Positions 8,544 through 15,779 of a DNA stretch of 64,000 bases are shown piece by piece. The notes beneath the pieces are model-generated. The model saw only the letters and a list, made by a program, of their open reading frames with translations. It was not told the DNA's origin and did no database searches. Both the position numbers and the translations under genes were made by a program. The stretch is from Spongiactinospora sp. TRM90649 (GTDB lineage: Bacteria > Actinomycetota > Actinomycetes > Streptosporangiales > Streptosporangiaceae), in the NCBI RefSeq assembly GCF_029382225.1, contig NZ_JARLTC010000019.1, forward strand, positions 124,001-188,000. The letters are read 5' to 3'. Numbering within the stretch: the first letter of the stretch is position 1; each line of letters starts with the position of its first letter.

Positions 8544-8550
8544 GCGCTTG
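8541..8550. promoter_or_regulatory. Candidate LacI/GalR-type operator over the heparinase start
   Basis: CAAGCGCTTG is a perfect 10-bp palindrome with the central CG typical of LacI/GalR family operators. It covers the TTG start codon and the spacer to the Shine-Dalgarno site. Binding here would block transcription elongation or initiation of a sugar-degradation gene. No LacI gene lies beside it; the nearest sugar-type regulator is the ROK gene at 10521. Confidence 0.4.
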
Positions 8551-8608
8551 CTCCATTTCGGGCGCAGGGCCGCCCGGCGTACGGGCGGTGAAGGTGACTG
8601 ACAGGTGT

Positions 8609-8624
8609 CCGGACGCGCGTCCGG
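8609..8624. terminator. Perfect 16-bp palindrome after the CU044_5270 gene
   Basis: CCGGACGCGCGTCCGG lies 19 nt downstream of the CU044_5270-family stop, in the gap before the heparinase gene. It could form a GC hairpin that terminates or attenuates the sigma-factor transcript, or be a protein-binding site. Confidence 0.35.
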
Positions 8625-8642
8625 TACGGCGGCCGGGCGCTC

Positions 8643-9728
8643 CTAGAAGGCGTCCGGTACGGGATCCGGTACGGCTGGCGGGTCACTGGTCCAGCCCGCC
8701 CTGACGACCAGCTCGGCTCGGTCGTCGCCGCCCTTGTCGGCCGACGAGAGCACCTGGGAGGTGTCCGGATCGATGATCAGGGTCCGGCGCACGGTCGCCT
8801 CCGGGCCGTTCACGGTGAAGGCGAACCCGGCCCCAGTGCGGTTCCGCTCGTCGGTGATCTCACCCAGGTACCGGACGCCTGACAGTTCGGCGAGCGCCCG
8901 GTAGGCGGCGGCGCGCACGGCCGGGGGCGACGGCTTGCTCCACAGCAGCCCGCTCAGCGCGTCGGCCAGCAGGCCGTCCACCGCCTCCGGGCCGCTCTCG
9001 CGCAGGGACGCGACGACCTGGTCCCGCAGCGCGGCGGGATCGGTCGGCAGCCGCTGGATCGCCGCCATCGTCAGGTCGCGCCCGGCCATGCTGAACGGCG
9101 CGTGGGGCACGACCCGCGTCAGCCGCCCGGCGCCGGGTGAAACCCGCAGCCCGGTCCCCGGCCACGAGGACGGCGAGCCGTCACGCGCCCAGGCCGCCTT
9201 GTCCGCCGGTGTCTTCGGGCGTGTCCCCAGATCGCGCTCGCCCGTCCAGGTCCGGCCGTCGGCGGTCGTCCACAGCTCGACCACCCGCGACGTGACCACC
9301 GTGTAGCGGTTCTCGCCCCGGCCCAGGCGCTCCCGATGGGTCCGGGTGCGGATCCGCTCGACATGCCAGTACCGGCCGGTGGGCGCGCCGGGGCCGGACT
9401 CGGCGGCGGTGGCGGCGGCCAGCAGGATCGACCGGCCGCCGAGCACGGCCCGCGCCGTCGCCTGCCCCGGGGGAGGCTCCTGCGCCGGGAGGCGGAAGGG
9501 TGCCGTCACGGCCAGCACGGCGGCGGCGGTGGCCACGCCGACGGCGGCCATGCTCCACGTCAGGCGTATCCGGGCGCGGCGGCGGCGTTCGGCGGTCAGC
9601 CTGCCCCGGACGCGGGCGGCGACGGCGGGGGCGGGTGGCGGCGGCTCGCCGTACAGGTCGCGCAGCTCGCGCAGGTCGTCGATCGGGCCGGTGCGCGGGT
9701 CGTCGTCGTGGACGCGCCGGTCAGCCAT
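8643..9728 (-). CDS. CU044_5270 family membrane protein (sigma-factor partner)
   Basis: The 361-residue protein has a cytoplasmic N-terminal region of about 55 residues beginning with an Asp/Arg-rich stretch (DDLRELRDLYGEPPPP), one membrane segment (about 57-77) and a large extracytoplasmic domain. This is the layout of the CU044_5270 family, which is usually encoded after an ECF sigma factor. The start ATG (9728) overlaps the sigma stop by 8 nt (ATGGCTGA). The topology and coupling suggest an anti-sigma or sensor role, but no zinc-binding HxxxCxxC anti-sigma motif is seen, so the mechanism is unknown. Confidence 0.82.
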   Translation of the reverse strand: MADRRVHDDDPRTGPIDDLRELRDLYGEPPPPAPAVAARVRGRLTAERRRRARIRLTWSMAAVGVATAAAVLAVTAPFRLPAQEPPPGQATARAVLGGRSILLAAATAAESGPGAPTGRYWHVERIRTRTHRERLGRGENRYTVVTSRVVELWTTADGRTWTGERDLGTRPKTPADKAAWARDGSPSSWPGTGLRVSPGAGRLTRVVPHAPFSMAGRDLTMAAIQRLPTDPAALRDQVVASLRESGPEAVDGLLADALSGLLWSKPSPPAVRAAAYRALAELSGVRYLGEITDERNRTGAGFAFTVNGPEATVRRTLIIDPDTSQVLSSADKGGDDRAELVVRAGWTSDPPAVPDPVPDAF

Positions 9729-10320
9729 GGTCGGCCGTCTCTCGCATCGGGTTGACGCCGCCCAGCGAGCCGCGCAGCTTGCGCCTGGCCCGGTTGAGGC
9801 GGGAGCCGACCGTGCCGTACGGGATGCCGAGGGCGGTGGCGATCTCGTCGTTGCTCAGCCCGGCCAGCGCGACCAGGAGCAGCACGTCGCGGTCGCGCCG
9901 GTCCAGCTCGGCCACGGCGGCGGCCAGGCTGGGGCGCAGGCTCTGCGCGCTCACCCGCACGGCGACGTGGTCCTCGTGGCCCGGGACGTCGGGATCGACG
10001 CCGTGCCTGGCGAGCGCGCGCAGCGTCCGTACCTCCAGGCGGCGCTGCTTGCCGATCAGGTTGGTGGCGATGCCGTACAGCCAGGCGCGAACCGTGGCCC
10101 TGGCCGGGTCGTAGGACGCGCGCTTGCGGAACGCGATCAGGAACGTCTCGGCGACGACGTCCTCCGCGCTGTCCGTGCCGAGCCGCTGGGAGGCGTAGCG
10201 ATGGATCTCGGCGAAGTGGGCGTCGAAGATCCCCTCGAACGCCTCCGCCTGGTCGAGCGGGCGGGAGGGGACGTCGGCCTCCCCGGCCACCGGATGGGCG
10301 GCCCACGACATCGCGGTCAC
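9721..10320 (-). CDS. ECF-type RNA polymerase sigma factor
   Basis: The 199-residue protein has sigma region 2 (AFEGIFDAHFAEIHRYASQRL, then AEDVVAETFLIAFRKR and RAWLYGIATNLI) and region 4 (LDRRDRDVLLLVALAGLSNDEIATALGIPYGTVGSRLNRARRKL, of which only short parts are quoted from memory of the fold). Region 1.1 and region 3 are absent, as in ECF factors. The start is the GTG at 10320 with GGGGGAG 8 nt upstream. It is translationally coupled to the CU044_5270 partner. The heparinase gene downstream may belong to the regulon. The 200 bp upstream, shared with the divergent ROK gene, should hold its own promoter. Confidence 0.92.
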   Translation of the reverse strand: MTAMSWAAHPVAGEADVPSRPLDQAEAFEGIFDAHFAEIHRYASQRLGTDSAEDVVAETFLIAFRKRASYDPARATVRAWLYGIATNLIGKQRRLEVRTLRALARHGVDPDVPGHEDHVAVRVSAQSLRPSLAAAVAELDRRDRDVLLLVALAGLSNDEIATALGIPYGTVGSRLNRARRKLRGSLGGVNPMRETADHG

Positions 10321-10520
10321 GATGAACTCCCCCGGGTGGGTCTCCCCGTCATGTCCAACCCTTCACGGCGGCGGGAACTCGTACACCCTTACTTTCCCGA
10401 TGCCGCGATTCCGTTCACGATGATCCACAAGTACGCGATCACCTGGGGCAGAATGCCGGAAATGCCGGTGGCGTACGTGATGCGGCATGATGAGCCAAGC
10501 CTGGCCGACCGGGAACGAGG

Positions 10521-11741
10521 GTGACCGTGATCACATCAGCGACGGGCCCGCGGCCCGCGGACTTCACCGACGTCCGGGCCACCAACCTCGCAGTCGTGCT
10601 GAGGTTCGTGCGTGAGCACGCCCCCTGCTCACGGGCCGACATCGCCGCCTCCACCGGCCTGAACAAGGCCACCGTGTCCAGCCTCGTGGCGGACCTGATC
10701 GAGCGCGGCCTGATGCGTGAGACCGGGCTCACCGAGAACCGCGTCGGCCGCCCCGCCACGATGCTCGTGCTGGACGGCTCGCCGTACGCGGCGGTGGGCA
10801 TCGAGATCAACGTGGACTACCTGACGGCCATCGCGGTGGACCTCTCCGGACGGCGGCTGCTCACCTGGCGCCGCACCTTCGCGGGCCCGGCCGTCACGTC
10901 CGGCCAGGCGGTGACGGCGGTCGCCGCGCTGGCCCGCCGCGTGCTCACCCGGATGACCAAGGAGGCGCGCCGGGTGCTCGGGCTGACCGTCGCGGTGCCC
11001 GGCCTGGTGGACCTCACCGGCGGGGTGCGCATCGCGCCCAACCTCGGCTGGACCGACGTGGACCTGGCGGGCGACCTGGGCAGGGCGTTACGCGGGCCGG
11101 ACTTCCCGATCCTGGTGGACAACGACGCCAACCTCGGCGCGCTCGCCGAGCACCGGTTCGGGTCGTTCGGTGACACGGACAACCTGGTCTACGTCACCGG
11201 CGAGGCCGGCACGGGGGCCGGTGTGATCATGGACGGCCGGTTACGGCGCGGCGGCCAGGGCTTCAGCGGGGAGTTCGGGCACATCCAGATCGACCCCTGC
11301 GGCCCCACCTGCGGCTGCGGCAGGCCCGGCTGCCTGGAGGCCGTCGCCGGGATCGCCAGGGTCTCGACGGACAAGCCGGTCTTCCCCTTCTCACCCGCCG
11401 AGATCGAACCGCGCATCGACGAGATGGCCCGCCTGGCCGCGGCGGGGGATCGGCAGGCGCTCAACGCCCTCGTCGGCATCGGCACCGACCTCGGCCGGGG
11501 CCTGGCGATCCTGGTCAACCTGCTCAACCCCCAGGCCGTGGTGCTCGGTGGCCACTACGTGCCGCTCGCCTCCTGGCTGATCCCGGCGGCCGAGGCCGAG
11601 GTGCGCAGACTGGTGATAGCGCCCGACGCCGGAGGATGCCGGATAGTCGCCTCCGGCCTCGGGTACGGCGCGGCGGCGCTCGGCGGCGCGGCGCGCGTGC
11701 TCGACTCCGTGGACTCCGGGCGCCTGCCCGGTCGCGGCTGA
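10521..11741 (+). CDS. ROK family transcriptional regulator
   Basis: The 406-residue protein has an N-terminal winged helix (SRADIAASTGLNKATVSSLV) and a C-terminal ROK sugar-kinase-like domain with VDNDANLGALAEH, GEAGTGAGVIMDG, and the zinc-binding CGCGRPGCLEA motif. ROK regulators sense sugars or sugar phosphates and control carbohydrate genes. The start is the GTG at 10521; a second GTG at 10527 has a better-spaced GAGG and is equally possible. It is divergent from the ECF sigma gene. Its 3' end is overlapped for 187 nt by the convergent AraC gene, which is unusual. Confidence 0.93.
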   Translation: MTVITSATGPRPADFTDVRATNLAVVLRFVREHAPCSRADIAASTGLNKATVSSLVADLIERGLMRETGLTENRVGRPATMLVLDGSPYAAVGIEINVDYLTAIAVDLSGRRLLTWRRTFAGPAVTSGQAVTAVAALARRVLTRMTKEARRVLGLTVAVPGLVDLTGGVRIAPNLGWTDVDLAGDLGRALRGPDFPILVDNDANLGALAEHRFGSFGDTDNLVYVTGEAGTGAGVIMDGRLRRGGQGFSGEFGHIQIDPCGPTCGCGRPGCLEAVAGIARVSTDKPVFPFSPAEIEPRIDEMARLAAAGDRQALNALVGIGTDLGRGLAILVNLLNPQAVVLGGHYVPLASWLIPAAEAEVRRLVIAPDAGGCRIVASGLGYGAAALGGAARVLDSVDSGRLPGRG

Positions 11742-12583
11742 TCGGCGCCCGACCGGAACGCGCCCGGCGTGATCCCGTAGGCGCGGACGAACCAGCGGGT
11801 CAGGTGGCTCTGGTCGGCGAACCCGGTCAGCGGCGCGGCGTCGGCGATGGGAACGCCCGCGGCGATCATTTGACGGGCCGTCCTCAGGCGGAGCTGGCGC
11901 TGGTAGTCGCTGGGGGCCATGCCGTACTCGGAGTGGAAGGCGCGGTAGACGGCGAACCTGCTGGCGCCGGTGGCGGCGGCCAGGGCGGCGGCGTCGAGGT
12001 CGCCGGGATCGCCGTCACGCAGCATCTCCCGGACCCGGCGGGCCAGCGCGCGTAAGCCGGTGACCGCCCCTGTGACCGGCTCGGGCGCGGCCTTCGGCGG
12101 GCGGGTGGCGGCCCGGCCGACCATCGCCGGCACGACCCTGTCCAGCAGCTCGTCCAGGACCAGCGGGGGAGTGCCCGGCGTCAGCAGCGCGGAGTGCAGG
12201 CGGCGCAGCCCGCCGGCGAGCGCCGGATCGCGCACCACCGGGTCGGCGAACAGCGGCAGCGCGCCGCCGCGACCCCCCGCCGCCTCGGCCAGGGTGCTGC
12301 GTACCAGCTCGGCGCCGATGTGGACGATTCGATAGGTGAACCCCGCGGCGTCGGCGGGCTGGCCGTCGTGCGGGTCTTCCGGGTTGAACGCCATGATCAT
12401 GCCGGTGCTGCTGGTGTGACCTGAGCCACGGCAGGTGAACGCCTGGGCGCCCGCGTCGGTGACCCCGAACGAATAGCCCTCGTGGCTGTGGCGGTGATAG
12501 ACGTGCCGCTCGAAGTGGGCGTGCATGGCCTCCACCGGCCGGTCGGGCGCGCGCCGGTAGCGGGTCCACTCGTGGTTCGCCAC
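11555..12583 (-). CDS. AraC family transcriptional regulator
   Basis: The 342-residue protein has an N-terminal cupin-like AraC sensor domain (HRHSHEGYSFGVTDAG, then FNPEDPHDGQPAD) and a C-terminal double helix-turn-helix (LAAATGASRFAVYRAFH; LTGFADQSHLTRWFVRAYG). The start is the GTG at 12583, 67 bp from the divergent DUF2000 gene, its likely target. The family normally ends a few residues after the second HTH (GITPGAFR). Here a Pro/Ser/Thr-rich tail of about 60 residues follows, encoded antisense to the end of the ROK gene. Loss of the original stop is a plausible cause. Confidence 0.9.
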   Translation of the reverse strand: MANHEWTRYRRAPDRPVEAMHAHFERHVYHRHSHEGYSFGVTDAGAQAFTCRGSGHTSSTGMIMAFNPEDPHDGQPADAAGFTYRIVHIGAELVRSTLAEAAGGRGGALPLFADPVVRDPALAGGLRRLHSALLTPGTPPLVLDELLDRVVPAMVGRAATRPPKAAPEPVTGAVTGLRALARRVREMLRDGDPGDLDAAALAAATGASRFAVYRAFHSEYGMAPSDYQRQLRLRTARQMIAAGVPIADAAPLTGFADQSHLTRWFVRAYGITPGAFRSGADQPRPGRRPESTESSTRAAPPSAAAPYPRPEATIRHPPASGAITSLRTSASAAGISQEASGT

Positions 12584-12650
12584 CCTTTCATTCTGCCGGG
12601 CCGCACCAGCGTTCAAGACGGCCGCGCGGCGGGCCGGGCAGGGTGGGCGG

Positions 12651-13061
12651 ATGCGTTTCGACACCAAGATCGGCATCGTGGTCCGCGAGGACCTGGCCGT
12701 GTGGCAGAAGCTGAACGTCACGGCCTTCCTGGCCGGTGGGGTCGCGGGCGGGTTCCCCGAGGTGGTCGGCGAGCCGTACGGCGACGCCTCGGGCAACGTC
12801 TACCTGCCGATGATCCGCCAGCCCGTGCTCGTCTACACGGGCGCCGCCGCCGCGCTCACCCTGGCGCACACCCGCGCGCTGTCCCGGGGGCTCGGCCTGG
12901 CCGTCTACACCGAGGACCTGTTCAAGACCGGCCACGACGAGGAGAACCGCGCCGCCGTACGCGCCGTGGCCGCCGCCGACCTGCGCCTGGCCGGAATCGC
13001 CGTCCACGGCCCCCGCAACGCCGTGGACAAGACCCTCAAGGGCCTCGTCCTGCACCCCTAG
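12651..13061 (+). CDS. DUF2000 family protein
   Basis: This 136-residue protein matches DUF2000 in length and features: TKIGIVVREDLAVWQKLNVTAF at the start (quoted in part), GEPYGDASGNVYLPM, and TEDLFKTGHDEENRAAVR. The fold is peptidyl-tRNA hydrolase 2-like, with no established function. GGGTGGGCGG directly precedes the ATG. The gene diverges from an AraC regulator, a common arrangement for this family, and ends 12 bp before the convergent DoxX gene. Confidence 0.87.
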   Translation: MRFDTKIGIVVREDLAVWQKLNVTAFLAGGVAGGFPEVVGEPYGDASGNVYLPMIRQPVLVYTGAAAALTLAHTRALSRGLGLAVYTEDLFKTGHDEENRAAVRAVAAADLRLAGIAVHGPRNAVDKTLKGLVLHP

Positions 13062-13073
13062 CCGAGCCCCGGT

Positions 13074-13925
13074 TCAGCCGGAGGTGTCGTCCTGTGGCTC
13101 GGGGCGGGAAGCCGGCTTGCGGGGGGTTCTGCGGGGCTTGGCGGCGGTGGAGTCGCGGGCGCCGGCCACCAGGGTGTCGCCGGGCTCGGCGATCGGCGCG
13201 TCGGTGGCCGTGGACGGCCGGGCGGCTGCCGGGGAGGAGCGGGTCCGCCCGCCCCGCGACGGCTTGGCGGTCTCGGCCGTGTCGTCGCCCGCCGGCTCGG
13301 CGGGGGCGGGCGAGGACAGATGGGTCTCGGACAGATGGGTCTCGGTCTCGCCGTCCTCGCGCGGCGCGTCCCCGCCCTTCTCGCGCTTCGGCCCGGCGGC
13401 CTCGCCCGGCGCGAGCTCCCTGCCGGGCGGCGTGGTGTCCGTCTCACGCCAGGACGCGAGCACGTCGTCCGCCTCGGTGTCGGCCGCGAAGTCGTCGGCC
13501 GCCGCCGCCTCGCGGCGCTTGATGACCACCATGTGATCGACCGACAGGCGCCCGGCGCCGCCCACCGACAGCAGGATGGAGGCCGCCCCGAGCGCGACGA
13601 TCAGGTTCACGTCGCCGCCGGTCAGCGGTAGGCCCTGATCGCCGCTGGCGATCACGAACACCGCCAGCGCCTCGGCGAACAGCAGCAGCCCGCACGGGCC
13701 GACGGCGAGCCCGGCGACCAGCAGCGCGCCGCCGATCAGCTCGGTGAGCATGGTCACCGCGGCCCAGACCTGCGGCGCGGGGGCGTCGAGCGTGGCGAAC
13801 TGCTGCCCGGTGGCGGTCAGCCCGGCCTCCAGCTTGTGCCAGCCGTTCGCGAAGAAGATCCCGCCCACGCCCATCCTGGCCGCGAGCGAGGCAAGGTCGT
13901 GGAGAGTTCGGCGTACGTCACCCAT
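13074..13925 (-). CDS. DoxX family membrane protein with long disordered tail
   Basis: The 283-residue protein starts at the ATG at 13925 (GGGG 4 nt upstream). Residues about 10-145 form the four-helix DoxX unit, with MGVGGIFFANGWHKLEAG and MLTELIGGALLVAGL. DoxX proteins are small membrane proteins linked to redox or thiol stress. From about 150 on, the protein is a charged, Pro/Ala/Thr-rich and probably disordered tail of some 130 residues that includes a duplicated SETHL motif. The tail is not part of the family. It lies 60 bp downstream of the MFS exporter on the same strand and may be cotranscribed. Confidence 0.87.
   Translation of the reverse strand: MGDVRRTLHDLASLAARMGVGGIFFANGWHKLEAGLTATGQQFATLDAPAPQVWAAVTMLTELIGGALLVAGLAVGPCGLLLFAEALAVFVIASGDQGLPLTGGDVNLIVALGAASILLSVGGAGRLSVDHMVVIKRREAAAADDFAADTEADDVLASWRETDTTPPGRELAPGEAAGPKREKGGDAPREDGETETHLSETHLSSPAPAEPAGDDTAETAKPSRGGRTRSSPAAARPSTATDAPIAEPGDTLVAGARDSTAAKPRRTPRKPASRPEPQDDTSG
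13315..13344. repeat. Tandem 15-nt duplication in the DoxX tail
   Basis: Two exact copies of GACAGATGGGTCTCG lie head to tail in the region encoding the disordered tail. They add five residues (SETHL) in frame and point to replication slippage under weak selection. Confidence 0.85.
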
Positions 13926-13985
13926 TTTTCCCCGCCCTGTCGCAGTTGCCCATAGCTGTCTGACCTCCTGGGGGCGTTCCAAACG

Positions 13986-15506
13986 TCACGAGGGGTCGTC
14001 ATCCGGTGGCCTGCGAGGCACCAGGACGGCTGTGGCCACCGCGGTCAGGCCGAGCAGCGCGATGCTCACCAGCACGGTGGAGTGGAGCGCGCCCACGAAC
14101 GCCTCGCGGGCGGTGCGCAGGAGCACGTGGCCCGCCATGCCGCCGATCTCCTCGGCGACGTGGGCCGCCGCGGCGAGCGACTGGCGGGCCTGCTCGGTGG
14201 CCGCGGACGGCACGCCGTCCACAGAGCGGACGCCGGGGGCGTAGACCACCGTGGTGACCGTGCCCAGCACCGCGATGCCGAGGCCCGCCCCCAGCTCGTA
14301 GGCGGTCTCCTCGATCGCCGCCGCGCCGCCCGCCCGCGACTCCGGGGCCGACGCCATGATCGTGTCGGAGGCGGCGAGCAGCGCCACCTCCACACCGAAG
14401 CCGATCCCGGCGAAGCACAGCGCCAGCAGCACCGGATGGTTCTCGGTGCCCCAGGCCAGCGTTGGCGCGAGCGACAGCGCGGTGAGCGCCAGGCCGCCGC
14501 CCATCGTCGCGCGCAGCCCAAGGCGGCGCAGCAGGTGCGCGGCGGCCAGCCCGCCCGCGATCGCGGCGATCATCAGCGGCAGCATCCGCACCGCCGCGCC
14601 GAGCGGGCTTTCGCCCAGCACGAGCTGGAGGTACTGCGCCAGCATCAGCTCCAGGCCGACCAGCGCGAACACGGCGAGCAGCACGGCGGCCACACCCGTG
14701 GAGAACCCCCGTCGCCGGAACAGCTCCACGTCGAGCAGTGGATAGGCCAGGCGCCGCTGCCTGCGCACGAACCAGACGAGCAGCCCGACCCCGCACAAGA
14801 AGATCGCCAGCCCAGGCAACGGGCCGAGCAGCTCGCCGGAACCCGTTTCCTTCAGGCCGAAGGCCAGCGCGAGGATGCCGAGCACCGACAGCGCGGCGCT
14901 CGGGGCGTCCCACCCGTGCCCTTGCTGCCCGCCGCCGCGCGACTCGGGCAGCAGACGGGCCGCGGCGGGCAGCAGCACCAGCAGGATCGGTACGTTGATC
15001 AGGAAGACCGCGCCCCACCAGGCGTGTTCCACCAGCAGCCCGCCGACCAGCGGGCCGACCGCCGCGCCACCGGCGGCCACCGCGCTCCACACGCCGAGCG
15101 CGAACGCGCGCTCCCTGCGGTCGGTGAAGACCTCACGGATGATGGACAGCGTGGCCGGCATGATCATCGCGCCGCCCACGCCGAGCGCGGCCCTGGCGGC
15201 GATCAGCAGGCCGGGCGTCCCGGCCGCGGCGGCGCACGCCGAGGCGACGCCGAATACCGCGTAGCCGGCCAGGACGAGACGCCGCCTGCCGTACCGGTCG
15301 CCGAGCGTGCCGAAGGTGATCAGCAGCGGGGCCACCACCAGCGAGTACACGTCGATGATCCACAGCAGCTCCACCGAGGTGGGCTCCAGGGCCGCGGTCA
15401 GCGCGGGCACCGCGATGTGCAGCACGGTGGCGTCCACGGCGATCAGCAGCAGGCTGAAGCAGAGCAGCACGAGCACCGACCACCGGTTGACCCGGCGGTT
15501 GCGCAT
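13986..15506 (-). CDS. MFS drug efflux transporter, DHA2 (EmrB/QacA-like) family
   Basis: The protein has 506 residues and about 14 membrane helices, the DHA2 layout. Motif A between helices 2 and 3 reads GTLGDRYGRRR, motif B/D1 is represented by LIAVDATVLHIAVPAL, and motif C by GPLVGGLLVE. It should export hydrophobic compounds by proton antiport. The start at 15506 (MRNRRVNRW) has GGAG 4 nt upstream; an ATG at 15560 would add 18 residues and has no clear Shine-Dalgarno site. Two palindromes at 15719-15753 lie upstream and could bind a TetR-type repressor. No such gene is adjacent. Confidence 0.92.
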   Translation of the reverse strand: MRNRRVNRWSVLVLLCFSLLLIAVDATVLHIAVPALTAALEPTSVELLWIIDVYSLVVAPLLITFGTLGDRYGRRRLVLAGYAVFGVASACAAAAGTPGLLIAARAALGVGGAMIMPATLSIIREVFTDRRERAFALGVWSAVAAGGAAVGPLVGGLLVEHAWWGAVFLINVPILLVLLPAAARLLPESRGGGQQGHGWDAPSAALSVLGILALAFGLKETGSGELLGPLPGLAIFLCGVGLLVWFVRRQRRLAYPLLDVELFRRRGFSTGVAAVLLAVFALVGLELMLAQYLQLVLGESPLGAAVRMLPLMIAAIAGGLAAAHLLRRLGLRATMGGGLALTALSLAPTLAWGTENHPVLLALCFAGIGFGVEVALLAASDTIMASAPESRAGGAAAIEETAYELGAGLGIAVLGTVTTVVYAPGVRSVDGVPSAATEQARQSLAAAAHVAEEIGGMAGHVLLRTAREAFVGALHSTVLVSIALLGLTAVATAVLVPRRPPDDDPS

Positions 15507-15718
15507 GCCGCTCCCGGCCCGCTGGACACGGGAGTCGGCGACCACCCCGAACGTGATCATGGCCGCTCAGGGGGACCCGGCCCGCACGAACATGCGTGGC
15601 AGCTTAGGCCATCGGACCCGGGCGGGGGGCGGGCATCGGACGATGCGCAGGCCCGATCCGGAGATGACGAGCCCCGGGGCGGCCGGCCGTGCGCGCTCTG
15701 CGATCGCGCGGTGACCAC

Positions 15719-15753
15719 CTCTCTAGAGAGATACAGCATAGTGTCCGGTATCT
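15719..15753. promoter_or_regulatory. Overlapping inverted repeats, candidate operator between the MFS and TPR genes
   Basis: A perfect 12-bp palindrome CTCTCTAGAGAG (15719-15730) overlaps a second dyad, AGATAC-N13-GTATCT (15729-15753). The 25-bp dyad has TetR-like dimensions. On the minus strand, TTGCCT (15752-15757) and CTGTAT could be -35/-10 elements for the MFS gene, which would place the dyad across its promoter. The elements also lie just upstream of the rightward gene at 15780. Confidence 0.5.
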
Positions 15754-15779
15754 AGGCAAAACGTGATCTCGCACGGACC

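Noticed and set aside
14082..15755. 557-codon rightward frame opposite the MFS gene
   Set aside because: Composition dominated by Arg, Gln, Gly and His; it mirrors the transporter's codons and has no motif.
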